A DNA stretch of 64,000 nucleotides from contig JAJEKV010000031.1 of the NCBI GenBank assembly GCA_021234155.1, forward strand, positions 15,828,885-15,892,884, written 5' to 3'. The position numbers and the translations under genes are program-made. This DNA comes from Isoetes taiwanensis (Eukaryota; Streptophyta; Lycopodiopsida; Isoetales; Isoetaceae). The notes under the pieces were generated by a model. That model was not told where the DNA came from. It saw nothing but the letters and a program-made list of their open reading frames with translations, and searched no databases. Below, piece after piece: positions 1-11,984 of this stretch (within the stretch, counting starts at the first letter, position 1; the number at the start of each line of letters is the position of its first letter).

Positions 1-179
1 ACCTAAAGAAAACTATACTGACGGTGGACCAAAATTAGAGGTGAGGTGTAGAAAGCCTTCTTAATCACGAGCACTAGGGGTGAAGTCCACGGATCCCATA
101 TCAAATTCTCTGCGAGGCAGGATTCTTGCCTCTTGAGGCGGTATGATCGCCACATTGTCTATTTTCGGAAGGTGTGGGT

Positions 180-880
180 CAATATGGGCCGATGCTGCGT
201 CTCCCTAAACTGAAAACATATCAGCAATGGGCATGGCCCTGAGGCCTCTTTGGAGGAAAGAGCTCAATGGTTGGCTAGATGGAATGTCGCGGGGAGCCTG
301 CCGAGGAATTGCATACAGCATGTATTACCGACAAGAGGCCCGGTCGCCCATAGCTTAAGGCAATATCTTGGCCTTGCTTCTCGACAAGCTTTGGGATACC
401 AATGCCCTTGAGCAGTCCCGAGCTGACACACTACGGCCACATAAATCCACATTGGAGCGAGGCCATAATGCTACAACGTCACCCACTTTGCCCATGAAAA
501 GCCTTGACTCATTGCCTCCATTAAGCACGAGGGGCACATCATCTTGAATTGAGGCAGGCTGAGATGGATTGTTAGACCCGCGCCGAGGTGGGAACTCTGT
601 CAATCTTTGCCAAATCACGAGTCATTGAGGATGAATCTCATACCCTTCAAAGTTGCCGGCCTTAGCGTGACCAAATTAGGACCACGATATCTTTGAGTTG
701 AGTCAGGGCACGGCCAGCACCTTACATGTGACATTGAGCCGACTTGTCGCGTCACAGTCTTTGGGATCATATCTTCGGAGGTTATGGACATGCGGTCGGC
801 TATGTCTCGGGCACACACTTGTATATATACATTGATGTATACTTGTACAATTTGTGAAAACACATTCTTATTCTTTGCCA
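180..880 (+). pseudogene. Degenerate 3' coding part of a LINE
   Basis: No open frame survives. In one forward frame near 630-720 the translation reads IEDESHTLQSC followed, after a stop, by RDQIRTT. This is the pattern of the C-terminal cysteine/histidine segment of many LINE ORF2 proteins, in which a D/E-E-x-H precedes a cysteine and an arginine-rich stretch. The segment runs directly into the hairpin-bearing LINE 3' end at 882, which fits its being the end of a LINE ORF. Reverse-strand ORFs cover the same bases but resemble nothing I know. The call rests on a short motif and on position. Confidence 0.35.
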
Positions 881-1017
881 CGGTTTTTCCCTCGGAAACC
901 CTTGAGCGGGGTTTTTAACAGGACGATGTAAGTTTCTTTGCTGCGTATATAGGTCCCATAGGTGATTGTGGCCTCAATGGACGATAAAAAATCATTCTCA
1001 TTCTCATTCTCATTTTG
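877..1017 (+). repeat. LINE-type 3' terminal module, copy A
   Basis: It begins with a hairpin of the form GGTTTTTCCCTCGGAAACCC at 882-901. A T-rich spacer follows, then a block reading 'ggtcccatagg' and 'ggacgataaaaa', and a terminal run of TCATTC hexamers at 991-1014. The same order of elements recurs at 10.63 kb and 40.88 kb and partly at 6.31, 7.08 and 12.47 kb. A conserved 3' stem-loop followed by a short simple repeat is typical of the end a LINE reverse transcriptase recognises. A SINE sharing that end is the alternative. Confidence 0.6.
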
Positions 1018-1020
1018 AAA

Positions 1021-3590
1021 AGCATTTTGACATATAATTTATTGCAAGCATGCCATCATATATACTACTCTAGAGGACAACAAGGCTCTGCCATAAGTGA
1101 CAAGTTGAGACCCATCTAGAATGAGTCAGAGGACTGTGCAAAATAATTGGGCATTATAAGGTATTGGTCTGTGCTATGCAAAGCCTTTATTTAGCATCAC
1201 ATTTCATCGAAGGAGGAAAGAGATAGTCCAATTCAATCACAACCAAAAAATATTGCTTCCTCATATGGAAGATAGAGGAAAAAATATACCAAATATAAAT
1301 TTAACCTTCCACTAGATTAAATTACTACAAATGTCATGCCAATTACCACACTCTAATGACACCAAAACTAAAGAACTTTAATCTGGAAACCAAAGCTAAA
1401 GCTTGACTAAACATGTAACAAGTTCAACTTTGCCAAAGCCTTCTGGTGTGCCTTTTGCTAGTTTATTTTTTCTCTTCCATTTTAGGGAAATGTAGAACGG
1501 ATAACGATCTAATTGTGATTCTAAGTAGGAATTGCGTACTGATCGTAAATAGTTGGATGCTATATTTTGAAGCCCTAGAGTATACTGCTATAAAACAGTT
1601 ATTAGATGAGTCGCAATGTAAAGCTCCAAGATATAAACCCTTTGTCCATATGCCCGTATCACATTACTAAACATGAACAAGCTGAATATACAACGTAAAT
1701 TTCATAAAGGATAAAAAAACACTACACAACAAATGCTACATTGATTTTGTATTACATACAAGTGTTTGTATTACTCAATGCATATGTTAAGTCTAGCAAA
1801 TACATGGTATTGAAGTCGACTACTATACTTATTTTAAGTAATGTGGACAAAATAAAAAAAAGTGTAGGCTGCAAAACATATATCCAACATCGCCTTAATT
1901 TCTTGAACATAAATGTGACATGAGTTTTTCTGGGGTGTGAGAATCCCTTGACTAATTGAAATCCCACAATCTATGGTTGTTATTTGTTGTAAAACCCTTT
2001 ATACCTTGCATGTAAATATACTACTATTAGAGTGTCATTTAAACTCAAGATTTTGGTACATTCTATCAGTACTATGGCATTATCACTTTTCGAAGAGCTG
2101 CTGAAGAACTGTCCTGATAAAATGAGAAAATTAATGCGAAGTTCAACCTATTCTTGTTCATCCCACTTACTCATTGCACATTGACACCAAAAGATTTTAC
2201 AGTTGTACCAACTCTTTCAGAAAATGCAGCAGAAGTTATTCTCTTCCCAGGAACATGGAATGGGTTAGAAAGAAGAAGAAAAGATTTTAGCGTCCATACA
2301 AGGCTGTCCTGCTCCGGACATGTGACACTTTACAACACGGATGGGTCCTGCCCCCACCACTTTACATTCTTTGAGTGGTCCTTCCCCACCAACTTTACAT
2401 TGCATGGCCACTTTCACAACCTTGGCGTTGAACGTGACCTTGGATATGGCGGTTTAAACTGACATTAACATAAGCGGCATGGGATGCTGAAAAGCGCCAA
2501 ACATTAAGTCCAATGAGAATGGCTATCATAATAACAATACTCTTTAGATTGAGCTTATATACACTCTTATACGTCTCTCAAATGTTAATTACGTGATAAA
2601 ACAAACTTTACTTTCATTATAGGTCAAGCAGCCATGCACATAAAAACCTTACTTGAGAGGTTATAAATGATGGAGCAAATAAACAAACAAAATGGATTAC
2701 TTACAGGCCATGAGTATAGAAATTACACTTTATAATTATCGGATGGATACAAAAGCCCAAAAATATGTTTCATTTAAACACAATTGACTTCTTTGGATTA
2801 TTTGTTTATGCGAAAATTTGATTGTCACAAAAGCGGTTTTGATGCAGAATAGCAGCGGAAAAAGATGAAACTTGTTCCACATTCTATAAAGCTTTCTGAC
2901 CTCAGAAACCCCAGTTACAATCAGATTCTTATGTCATCTAAATATTGCTTTCCATTCAGAAGGTCAAGAATAAACGATACTTTAGGACAATCAATTAAAC
3001 TCATGTACGATTTTAGACAACTAGAAGTTTTCCTGTTAAAAATAAAGAAGTTTTCATTTTATTGGATGCTTTGCCTTTTCCCTCAAATGACATTTCAAAA
3101 ATTCTTCTCTTGTTTGCATGCCAGCTAATGTCTTGAATTAGAGAATACGAATCAATACTTGTTTCCAGCCAGAGAATATGATAACAGAGTGATTATAGCT
3201 CTTTTTAACAGCTTAGACATCTAGCATGCACTCTTTCCTCTGATTCTCCCAATCTAATAATGTCATATGAAGTCTTACTAAAACTTAACATTGAGGAGAA
3301 GATAAAACTTCCATTACAGAAGTTGCCTGATATATTTATATTTCCCTAATATATCCTCATTCTCTGGCCTCATTGACTCATTGACGCCTTATTTGCATAT
3401 AAACAATAAGCAACCAGTATCTAGGTTTTAGGTTCTAGTAATACCTCTTTCATCGAAAACGTCCAACATGCAGTGGACTACATAATGGAACTTCAATGCA
3501 TCATCACCATTTGTAAAGCTCTGTAAGTAGAGCGGATTGTTCCCGACAAGCAATATGAAAGTGAGCTTGAGAATGGAAGAAAAGGGCAAT
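1021..3590. other. AT-rich intergenic stretch, no gene recognised
   Basis: Short ORFs on both strands (up to about 100 codons) resemble no family. A 34-bp direct duplication built on 'ggtcct..cccac..ctttacatt' lies at about 2343-2410. Nothing else stands out. Confidence 0.5.
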
Positions 3591-3593
3591 AAT

Positions 3594-3769
3594 CATATAA
3601 AAGGTTAAAAAAAAGACTCTGGCTACTAAACACGACAGTGATCTATCTAATACATGCAATTTCTTAGTTTGAGGAATGTGGTACATATAAAATGTTAAAA
3701 AAAAGACTCTGGCTACTGAACACGACAGCAATCTAATACATGCAATTTCTTAGTTTGAGGAATGTGGTA
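3594..3769. repeat. 90-bp tandem duplication
   Basis: Two adjacent copies run about 3594-3683 and 3684-3769. Both contain 'aaaaaaaagactctggctac' and end in 'ttgaggaatgtggta'. They differ by a few substitutions and a short indel, so the duplication is fairly recent. A 75-codon reverse ORF across it merely repeats itself and is not evidence of a gene. Confidence 0.85.
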
Positions 3770-3940
3770 AATTTGCTCCGTATAAATAGACTGCGAATAA
3801 GGAAAAGAAATGACCCGCTTACCTGCTGACCCACGATAGCCACAAACACGATCATTCTCGCGGAGCTCTCTCAGAGTGAGGTCCTTGTCATATCACCCAT
3901 CAGGAAGAGAGGGATAACGCCCTGACCGAGGATATTATGC

Positions 3941-3964
3941 AATAAAATAAAATAAAATAAAAAA
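3941..3964. repeat. (AAAAT)n microsatellite
   Basis: About five copies of a pentamer, aataaaataaaataaaataa, immediately before the foldback at 3972. Confidence 0.9.
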
Positions 3965-3971
3965 TTGAGGG

Positions 3972-4037
3972 CCATTTTGTATATGGCCGAAATGTCGAGG
4001 GCGGAGGCCTGAGACGTTTTGGCCATACACAAAATGG
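3972..4037. repeat. Foldback hairpin with 25-nt arms
   Basis: The left arm is 3972-3996 and the right arm 4013-4037, with a 16-nt GC-rich loop. I count 22 of 25 Watson-Crick matches. Two of the three mismatches would be G-U pairs in RNA, leaving one A-C mismatch. No target duplication was seen. It could be a small foldback element or a transcribed hairpin. Confidence 0.75.
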
Positions 4038-4039
4038 GT

Positions 4040-5260
4040 ATTTTATAATACAGGGATGGGGTGTTATCCTACTCTTTAATGTGATCCAGTGTTTATCTCG
4101 AGATCCGGCAAAGGATGCGAGCTCGGCCCATTTAGCGTCTCTTGTTTACCGGCATAACATCTAGGTTCTTATGCATTGAGATGCATAATGTTTGGAGCCA
4201 CCAGTGTCTTATAGGCGATAACAAGCACGATCCAGCCGGTTGAGATCACGATCTCGGCCTACTCATGAGATCACGTTGTTAAAGATGTGGCAAATCCACC
4301 AAGACATTACTCTCGATGTAATGTTCTTGGGCGAGGAGTGATTTCCTACATGTTCCCTTCTCTTGGCACTCCTTAAATTGAGAGGAGTTTTTCAGTGATA
4401 GGATAGGCTCTGCCGAGATGGACCTTAGGAAATTGCACTTTGTAATCTGAATCTGTAATGGGACGAAATCACTTGCCTTTAAAATTACGAAATGTTTGTT
4501 AACTTATATATATTCCACATGCATAATCTCTATTTTTTTAATGGTACCACATCAGCTTTGATCTCTAGTTCCCTCTTGAACTAAGAATTGGGCCAAAAAT
4601 TGAACTTGTAGAAGGTTGTTGGAGGCACATGTGGCCTCTCTAGCGCACCTAACAATATACACTGCCAAAGATTATCTGAGAGGGGCATCAACAATCCCAA
4701 TCATTACTACTCCAGACCAACTTTATTTTTCAAAAGGTGCCTTCAAAAGGATGCTACATTACTTCATTATACAGTAAAAAAGCTTTCTAGGTCTCAAGTT
4801 TGCCTTGGCATCATTTGCAAGTTTGTCATTTTAAATGTTTTTTAGTTATAGTTATGTACAATGTTATTTATATCTATATTAAAAAAAATGCCCAGCGTTG
4901 TTGGGCTTTTCGTCGGGCATATGACAAAAAACTAATAAAGGTTAGTGGATTTAAGTAATGAACATCTAAGAGGCAAAACTTCAGGGAAGTAAAAGCCAGA
5001 AAAATATGCTTTAGGAAGTAGAGTTGATTTGTCCTATGATAAAATTTGGGTCATTTTTCCTGCAATTTAAGAGGCTTGGCAGCAACGTGGCATGTTTCAG
5101 ATATCAAAGATGAGATTATTGAATGCACAATAAAAGGAAGGAAGGAAGGAAGGAAGAAATAGGGCATAATGGAATAAACATTATGAACAAAATTTGACTT
5201 ACTCTAAGATGTGCTGCTTCAACTTGTCGCCGGATCAAAAGAATACTCTGAATGAAGATT
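4040..5260. other. Intergenic stretch, no gene recognised
   Basis: It contains several 'gagatcac' repeats near 4240-4280, a short GC hairpin near 4890-4920 (TGCCCA..TGGGC), and a (GAAG)n run at about 5134-5157. No coding frame is supported. Confidence 0.5.
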
Positions 5261-5261
5261 A

Positions 5262-6191
5262 TTACCGCAAAAGAATCGGAATAATCAAGGCCTCCTAATG
5301 CCTAACAAAATCATAAAAATTAGGGTTCCTAATGGCCGAATACTTCAATGGCATATTCAACTAGTACTTGGGATTATCTACGAAGTTGTATTTCAAAGAA
5401 ATGGTAGGACCACACTGCCCAAAATCTGGACACGCTATGGCAAGATGGTTATTTAAAGCTTTGAGTCATCTCTATATATTCTATAGTATGCATTCAAAGA
5501 GCTAATACCACAAAGAAGAAGTACAGGAATGAGGTATGAGGCACGACAATAATTTTATAATTTGGGAACTTACATTTGTTGTTCCCTAATGATGCATTAG
5601 AATCAAGCCAACTCTCCCGATTTGAGTTTTCTCTATTTGAATCCTATTGCACAGTGTGCCTAAAACAAACTACTAAATCTAAGGGATTACATTAATAAAA
5701 AACAATGGTTAAGATTGCGCACATATGCAAAAAAATCGGAAGAATCAGGGCTTCCTAATGCCTAAAAAAATCATAAAAATCAGGGTTCCTAATGGCCAAG
5801 TACTTCAATGGCATATTCAACTGCTACTTGGGATTATTTACGACGTTGTATTTCAAAGAAATGGTGGGATAAACTCCACTGCCCAAAATCTGAATATGCC
5901 ATGGCGAGATGGTTATTTAAAACTTTGAGTCGTCTCTATATATACCGCAGTACGCATTCAAAAGCTAATACCACAAAGAAGAATTACAGAATGAGGTATG
6001 AGGCACGACAATAATTTTATAATTTGGGAACTTACATTTGTTGTTCTCTAATGATGCATTAGAATCAAGCTAGTCTCCCAATTCGAGTTTTGTCCATGTG
6101 AATCCTATTACACAGTGCACCTAAAACCAAATAGCTAAATCTTAGGCATCAAATTACATTAATAAAAAACAATGGTCAAGATTGCGCACAG
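5262..6191. repeat. 465-bp tandem duplication
   Basis: Two head-to-tail copies, about 5262-5724 and 5725-6191, align along their whole length. Shared landmarks are 'atcgga' (5275 and 5735), 'ggttcctaatggcc', 'gcccaaaatctg', 'ggcacgacaataattttata' and 'attgcgcaca' at the end. The offset grows from 460 to 467 because of small indels. ORFs of 67-68 codons in copy 2 are not matched in copy 1, so it is probably non-coding. Confidence 0.9.
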
Positions 6192-6309
6192 ACTATCCTG
6201 AAATGGCTTTAGTATTATATATAGATATTTGCACCTGCAAGTTTGGCATTATATTTGATTTTCAAATGGTTATATACAACAATATGTTTCTCTACTACAC
6301 ATTGTATAG

Positions 6310-6368
6310 TGTCCCATAGGCCAATTGGTCCCTGAAAATGTTAAAACCCATTTAAATTCAATTCTATT
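6310..6368 (+). repeat. LINE-type 3' terminal module, partial copy C
   Basis: It reads 'gtcccataggccaattggtcc', then 'aaaatgttaaaaccc' and an ATTC-rich end. It matches the last third of copies B and D. The 5' hairpin is missing. Confidence 0.5.
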
Positions 6369-6537
6369 ATATATGAACAACAATGGCCAACTCATATATA
6401 GGTAGTAGTAATTATTGATTCATTTATGTGATTGTGATACTAAATATACCATTGATGAAATCTTATGACTTTAGATGTGACTATTGGCTGACATAAAGCT
6501 TGACAAAAACAATAGGATGTTATATGACAATATCGGT

Positions 6538-6885
6538 GATATTAATAGCAACAACTATTGTGGCATATATTATGGCCACATAAACATTGACCAAATTTGT
6601 GACATTGAAGGTGCTATTACATTTGATGCTAATAACACCATCTATAATATCACTAGTTGGCATTGACACTAATACTGATGCTACATATGTAACAACAAGT
6701 AACGATATAATTGCTGCTAATAACAACACTTATAATGTCACTAGTAGCACTGCCATTAACACTGATGCTATATGTTTAACAACTAGTGACGCTATGATTG
6801 ATGCTAATGGCAACATCTACTATGTCATAACAAAATTACTGACACTATGGGTGACAGAAATTGTGACTATATTTCTGACAGAAAT
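6538..6885. repeat. 87-bp minisatellite, four degenerate copies
   Basis: Landmarks of the form 'gat(g/a)ct(a)aata(g/a)caac' recur at 6538, 6625, 6713 and 6800, spacings of 87, 88 and 87. Each unit ends in a GTCACTAGT- or ACTAGTGAC-like string. A forward frame from 6587 stays open for 113 codons because the period is close to a multiple of three, but its first codon is TTG. Coding function is not supported. Confidence 0.75.
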
Positions 6886-7078
6886 TGCGTCACCTATAGC
6901 ATCACCTTTGTATAAATGTCAACAATAATGTCATAACGTATATTTTTCAATGTTGTGGTGAAATTTTGCTGACACTAATTGATCCCTTCTCTTGTAGTGG
7001 TAAAAGGGTCAATAATAAGCATTAAGGAGCCCTTTTCATAGTTTTTTAATCACATCGATATCGTTTCTTATATACTTT

Positions 7079-7199
7079 TGTTTTGGGTCCATAGGCCGGT
7101 GTTCGGTCTGTGGACGCTAAAAAACTATTCTATTCTATTCTATTCTATTCTATTCTATTCTATTCTATTCTATTCTATTCTATTCTATTCTATTCTATT
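7079..7199 (+). repeat. LINE-type 3' end, copy E, with (TATTC)15 tail
   Basis: 'tttgggtccataggccggt' and 'ggacgctaaaaaactattc' match the end of copies A and B. The tail is a perfect CTATT pentamer run of about 75 bp (7125-7199). The pentamer tail is best read as the terminal repeat of a retroposed element rather than an independent microsatellite. Confidence 0.65.
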
Positions 7200-7362
7200 A
7201 TATAACTTTCACAAAGTAGTAAATAGAGTTCAAAATTCAATTAACTTCATATTTTCGTAATTCACTAATAACAAATAGAGTTCCTAATTCAAAAGTTCCA
7301 TGTCTTGATAGGTGTTCAATAACAAAAAAAAAATATATTATCTTTATACTAAAGGTTAAAAT

Positions 7363-8170
7363 GTGCATTCAAATTCCAAGGCAAGTTATCCGTTTACTTG
7401 GAAGGATAAACGATTTGTTCTTGTTGAGTCGAGTATTGACGATTTCATTTCTGCAGACTCAGCACAAGAATTAAAGATAGAAATGGTTCAAGTGGCACCA
7501 TATGAGATTGAGACTGAAGCTGGAAAGCAGATTCAGCAATGGAGCCATGGGGTGGCTGGGGATGCACTTGACCATTGGAGATTGCGAGGAACAGTGAGTT
7601 TTGATTTGGCAAAACTAACAAGATTTGATGTGATACTGGGTATCAAATGGATTCGAAGGATTAATCCTCCTATTAATTGGAGAAAACATTTGATAGTTAT
7701 CTCTAAGGGGGGTAAGGATATAACCCTTCAGGATATGCAAGCCAAGCATTGTTTCCGTCATAATATTAATGAAAAATATACCGTCTATGCTCTTGACTCT
7801 CCTTCAGATTCTGTGGAAAATAAATGGCATTGATAAAGAAAATAAACTTGAGAGTTTGCTAGATAAATATCAGGATGTGTTCCCAAAGGAACTCCCATAA
7901 GGGGTACCTTTACGAGAAATATCACATGAGATAGAATTGGAACCAAGAACTAAGCCAGCGGCCAGGGCACCCTATAGACTTAGTCCCTTGGAGCAAGAAG
8001 TAGTTAAGAAACAAATTAAGGAATTGCTCCAAAAGATCGTCTTCTTTCCTAGACTCCCCCATCAATGTAGAAGAATAGAATGCTCTCAAAGGATTAAATG
8101 GTTTGCAAGAATGGATTACAGAGAATTCTCCTTGCCAACATTTGTTGCTGTCCTCAAAGGGCTTTCTTAA
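7363..8170 (+). pseudogene. Ty3/gypsy pol fragment: end of protease and start of RT
   Basis: The 7363-7833 frame contains FDVILGIKWIRRINPPINW near 7625-7690, the 'D(V/I)ILG.DWL...NP.IDW' end of a Ty3/gypsy retropepsin. Further on the translation reads LDKYQDVFPKELP (about 7858-7896), a TAA, then GVPLREISHEIELEP and APYRLSPLEQEVVKKQI. That is the standard sequence leading into the reverse transcriptase. The RT core itself is absent after about 8035, so this is a truncated, frame-broken relic. No LTR is recognisable beside it. It is not part of the 27-kb element. Confidence 0.8.
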
Positions 8171-10256
8171 ATACTCCACCAAATTGCTTGATTCTTGGAT
8201 CAATGGAAAGCCAAGGGGCCGAAACCCGAAATCGACCCCTGGTAGCTCTTGGATCGATTCCCTACCTCCAGGGCAATCAGGAGAAGGAGGGGCGACCGCG
8301 GCCTTCATGCTGCCCTCCTTGAATTTTTCTGATATGCTTTTGGCCCAATGACATCATGCAATGTCACATCTTTAAAAGTCGATTTTTAGCATAGCTAACT
8401 TTGTTAAATTAATAAATGGTCATGCCCCCATGTCTATAACATCAAACCGGAAAAAATGAAGAGAATGTGGTAGTACTGCAGACAATAATATGGAAAATAT
8501 CGATTGGATTCGGTATTTAGAAAGACTATGATGTCCGTTACAGTTTGTCCCTTCACATGCTGCAAAATCTTGATGTGAAGGATTTTTCGCACATGAAGAG
8601 GTCAAACAGTCACGAACCACTCAAGAGAGCGATGGTCTAGATGAAAGTTCACAAGACATGTGACGGTATTTGCCGTTTGTCGCGAACTGTAACGAAATAC
8701 ATGCGGCCATGTGCTAAGCGGAAGAGTGACCAGCATTACCGCCCATTCAGCATCGCCACAAGGCCTTCATTCTAGAAGCATGAAGGAAGAAAAAGGTAAT
8801 ATTTCTGAGGACATATGAGTTAAGTTCTCTAATTATACTTGAGTTCTCTTCAATTCATGTGTGGCAAAGATAGTGGTCAAGATACAACTTCTTCAGGAAT
8901 CTCAAAGATATGACGAACAGATAAGGCAACAAAGTGCTTGCAAAGAAGTATAGCAAGCTCCAAACCCCACATCCAAAATTGACATCCAATGTTGATAAAA
9001 ATATGCTGATAATTTTTTAGTCTTTGAATCTCCATTTCTCTACTACAATTCATTGATTCCCACTAACCTGCAAGATCAAGAAAATTGAACATGAGAGGAA
9101 CCCACAGAGTCAATGTAAGCAGATGGAATGGAAGGGATTTTGGATTAGTAGAGGTGGAGCCAATGATGAAGAGAATATTATGATTAAGAGTAAAAAAAAT
9201 GCGTGCAAGCATTACACGACGCATACTTAGAGCTTTCAATTCATAAATGATCTCTAATCAACTTGTAGAAATCATGTTGCACCACGGGCAAGAGCAGAGT
9301 ACCATAAGTATCTGCCAACATCCAGTGAGTGGAGAAAAGATCTCAATATCTTATGAACTGCCTTTCTGTAAAACTGTAGTGATTATTGTTTTATAAATCA
9401 ATACAAGCGATGCATCTAAATTATTTACCTGGTAAAAATACTAGTCCAGATCCTTTCCCTAGCATTATTAATTTCCTGTGCTCTAATCATAGCTCTCACT
9501 GACCGTTGATTATGAAGAGTGAAGATACAATGATGTTCTCCCTTTCCTCTATCTTGATATCTGCCAACCTCTACCATCTCATTTATTCTTGATCCACCAC
9601 TTTGGACGCCAGTCCAATACGCTCCTTCCTCGAGAACAAAGAAAGCGGGGATACCTCATTCGGTACTTGAATGTCATTTGGTCATTAGTTGATAAAATGA
9701 CACTATATGCCATGCGGAACAAACTGACCACAGAGAGGTTGTATGCACAGGGGCCACACCGATCACACTTGTTTGGGCCTTGGTGGTCCTCTTGGAGAAG
9801 CGGAAGTAGCCGGTCACAGTGATATCCCTCAACACAGAATGACCTCGAGCAAGTGGAAGGCTTCTTAACAAGCCCTTGAGGTAAGTCCACACGGTTCCAC
9901 TACCGTCTTACTCCGAGGCGGGGTTTTCTACCTTCAATGGGCTGCATTTTAGAGAGAAGGTGGTAGCTACTTGGGTGACACCGTTTGCCCAACCTTGCTT
10001 TGACCATGGCGATGGGTCCCCAACGCCTCAAAGCTTCTTTGGAAGAACCAACCGAGCACCGGTGGTTCTCCATATTTGGGGTGTCTGAGACAAGCAGGAT
10101 GTGTACATGTAAGGACAAAGATGCAAGGCACTTAAAAGGCGTACACAGATGCTACTTTCCTTTCTGAAACTTTGGGATCGATGCTTTCACGATGCGTTAA
10201 AGGCGGCACACTATCGATAATTCAATCCCTAGCCTCACGAGAGGCCCACACGATAC
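8171..10256. other. No recognised gene
   Basis: Short ORFs occur on both strands around 9580-10120 (up to 103 codons on the reverse strand, with a C-x2-C-x2-C cluster), but none match a family I know. A GC content above the neighbouring AT-rich sequence suggests an old mobile element. I cannot name it. Confidence 0.4.
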
Positions 10257-10271
10257 TTGTACCATACGCCC

Positions 10272-10649
10272 ATGAAAGAAGTGCGGACTTATAGCACGGG
10301 TGCACATGCGTCTCCGCATTGGGGCGGAGGGATCTTTGGGGTGGGAAAGCACGGGAGGGAAAGGCTTTCAATAGATGTTGCCACCCGAGTCGTGGGGATG
10401 GAATATATCATACCTCGTGCTGACATTTACCCATATCAGGAAGCGGTATGTTCGATTACTAGTGCACAGCTGGCGGTGCATGAGTTGTCTGAATCACGGC
10501 GTGGAGTGGGTTTGTTGGGGTCCTTACCTCAGGGGAAGTTATGGATGCCGCCGGACTCGAGTTGTGTCCTCACAGGGGCTGATGTTGAGCACATCCTATA
10601 CAGTGCTCTGGCGATGCGGCGTACTAATGCTAGCAAGGTTTTTCCCTGA
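10272..10649 (+). other. Unrecognised 125-codon ORF ending inside a LINE-type tail
   Basis: It opens at an ATG at 10272 and its stop codon is formed by the hairpin of copy B. The protein has a glycine-rich start and no motif I recognise. Its position just before a LINE 3' module suggests it could be the worn end of a LINE ORF, but the expected cysteine motif is not visible. It may be chance. Confidence 0.15.
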
Positions 10650-10775
10650 AAACCCTTGGAAGGAGTTTTAATCGGCCGATGGCAGCTTCTTTGCTCTCTT
10701 TTTGTTTGGGTCCCATAGGCCAATCGGTCTCCATGGGCGATAAAAAGTCATTATTCATGATCTCATTTTTCACTA
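10634..10775 (+). repeat. LINE-type 3' terminal module, copy B
   Basis: It contains the hairpin GGTTTTTCCCTGAAAACCC, then 'ggagttttaat', 'gcttctttgct', 'tgggtcccataggccaat' and 'gggcgataaaaagtcatt'. The order is the same as in copy A, with a TCATT-like end. Confidence 0.65.
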
Positions 10776-11984
10776 ACTTTTACAGCTCCATAAATTAGAG
10801 GCGGTTGGGATCTCAAAATGGCCTATAAATAAGAGCCATTCCGTCAATTTCTTCTTCTTCCCAATACCATGTAGATTACCTACCCTTCATAGTATAGATT
10901 CTCAGGTTTTAGAGATTGCACATTTATTGTCCCATTTTCACATATTAGAAACAAATAAAAATATGTATGGCATTAAACCATCGACTATGACTAATAGCGA
11001 TGGCTTATTATTCCGCGAGGCAAAGAATTTGAATATAAAAAGTGATGGTTGATGTTGAAGGAACGTGTCCTCCATTCCTCATTGAAGGTAGAAACAAGCT
11101 TGAGATGCTCTATCGGACTTGTTCCCATATATATAAGCGAATACATCTCAAGAACAAGATGCAAAGAGGTTTGTAGAGCCCTAACAAAATCATTTAAGCT
11201 CCTTATATGCTGTTTGCATATACTATATGGGTGCATGCACCTCTAGAAGGTACTTGGTTTTTGTTAGAAATGGGACAATTATGAAGTGGACAAGGCATGG
11301 AGAAATCCCGTAAGCACATCAAGGTAACTTTTTCATACAGAAGCGAAAGGGGTGGAGGAAAATAGTCACCATCCTCTTAGATATATAGCCAGTTGGAGAT
11401 ATGATTAATAGCTATGCCAAAATAACTTATTGTGTTGAAGAGGAGGAGATCCATTTGGAATAGCATCGATCAAAGTACCCTTTAAGGAAGGGAAATGTCG
11501 ATGTGAATGCTAATAAACTGACATTATACATGCTTGAAGTACAAAGGTTATGGTGTTTGTGTTTTTAGATACCTCTAATATAATACTTTTTCACAATAGA
11601 TTCTTTTAAAAAATCTATTGCTATTTAAATTATAGCAAAAATGAGTCTTGAAACTCTTTAAGTAGTAGAAGAACTCTTTGACTAGTTATCTATTTGATGA
11701 CCATTTTTAAGAAAATATGATATGTGACATTATTATATGCAAACATTCATAAAATTTATGAACATTGAAGGTCAAAGCCATCCTTGTTTTAAAGAGGATC
11801 ATATGAGTGTAAAATATTCATGCCTTGAGAAGTAATTGCATATAAGAAATTAAGCGATTGTGATCCTTGCATAAAAAAGTAAATATAGAAACACAAATGT
11901 GAACTTACAACTTAGCATAAACAAATAGTATTTTACTTATACTTTTAAAACATATTTTAATGTTATTTTTGTATAACATAACAT
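10776..11984. other. AT-rich intergenic stretch, no gene recognised
   Basis: Only short ORFs on both strands. No motif or repeat was identified. Confidence 0.5.

Noticed and set aside
615-881. 88-codon reverse ORF
   Set aside because: The opposite strand carries the LINE-like cysteine motif and runs into the LINE 3' module, so this is best read as a shadow.
7125-7199. (TATTC)n as an independent microsatellite or hydrophobic ORF
   Set aside because: It directly follows a LINE-type 3' block, and the same tail follows the same block at 12.47 kb.
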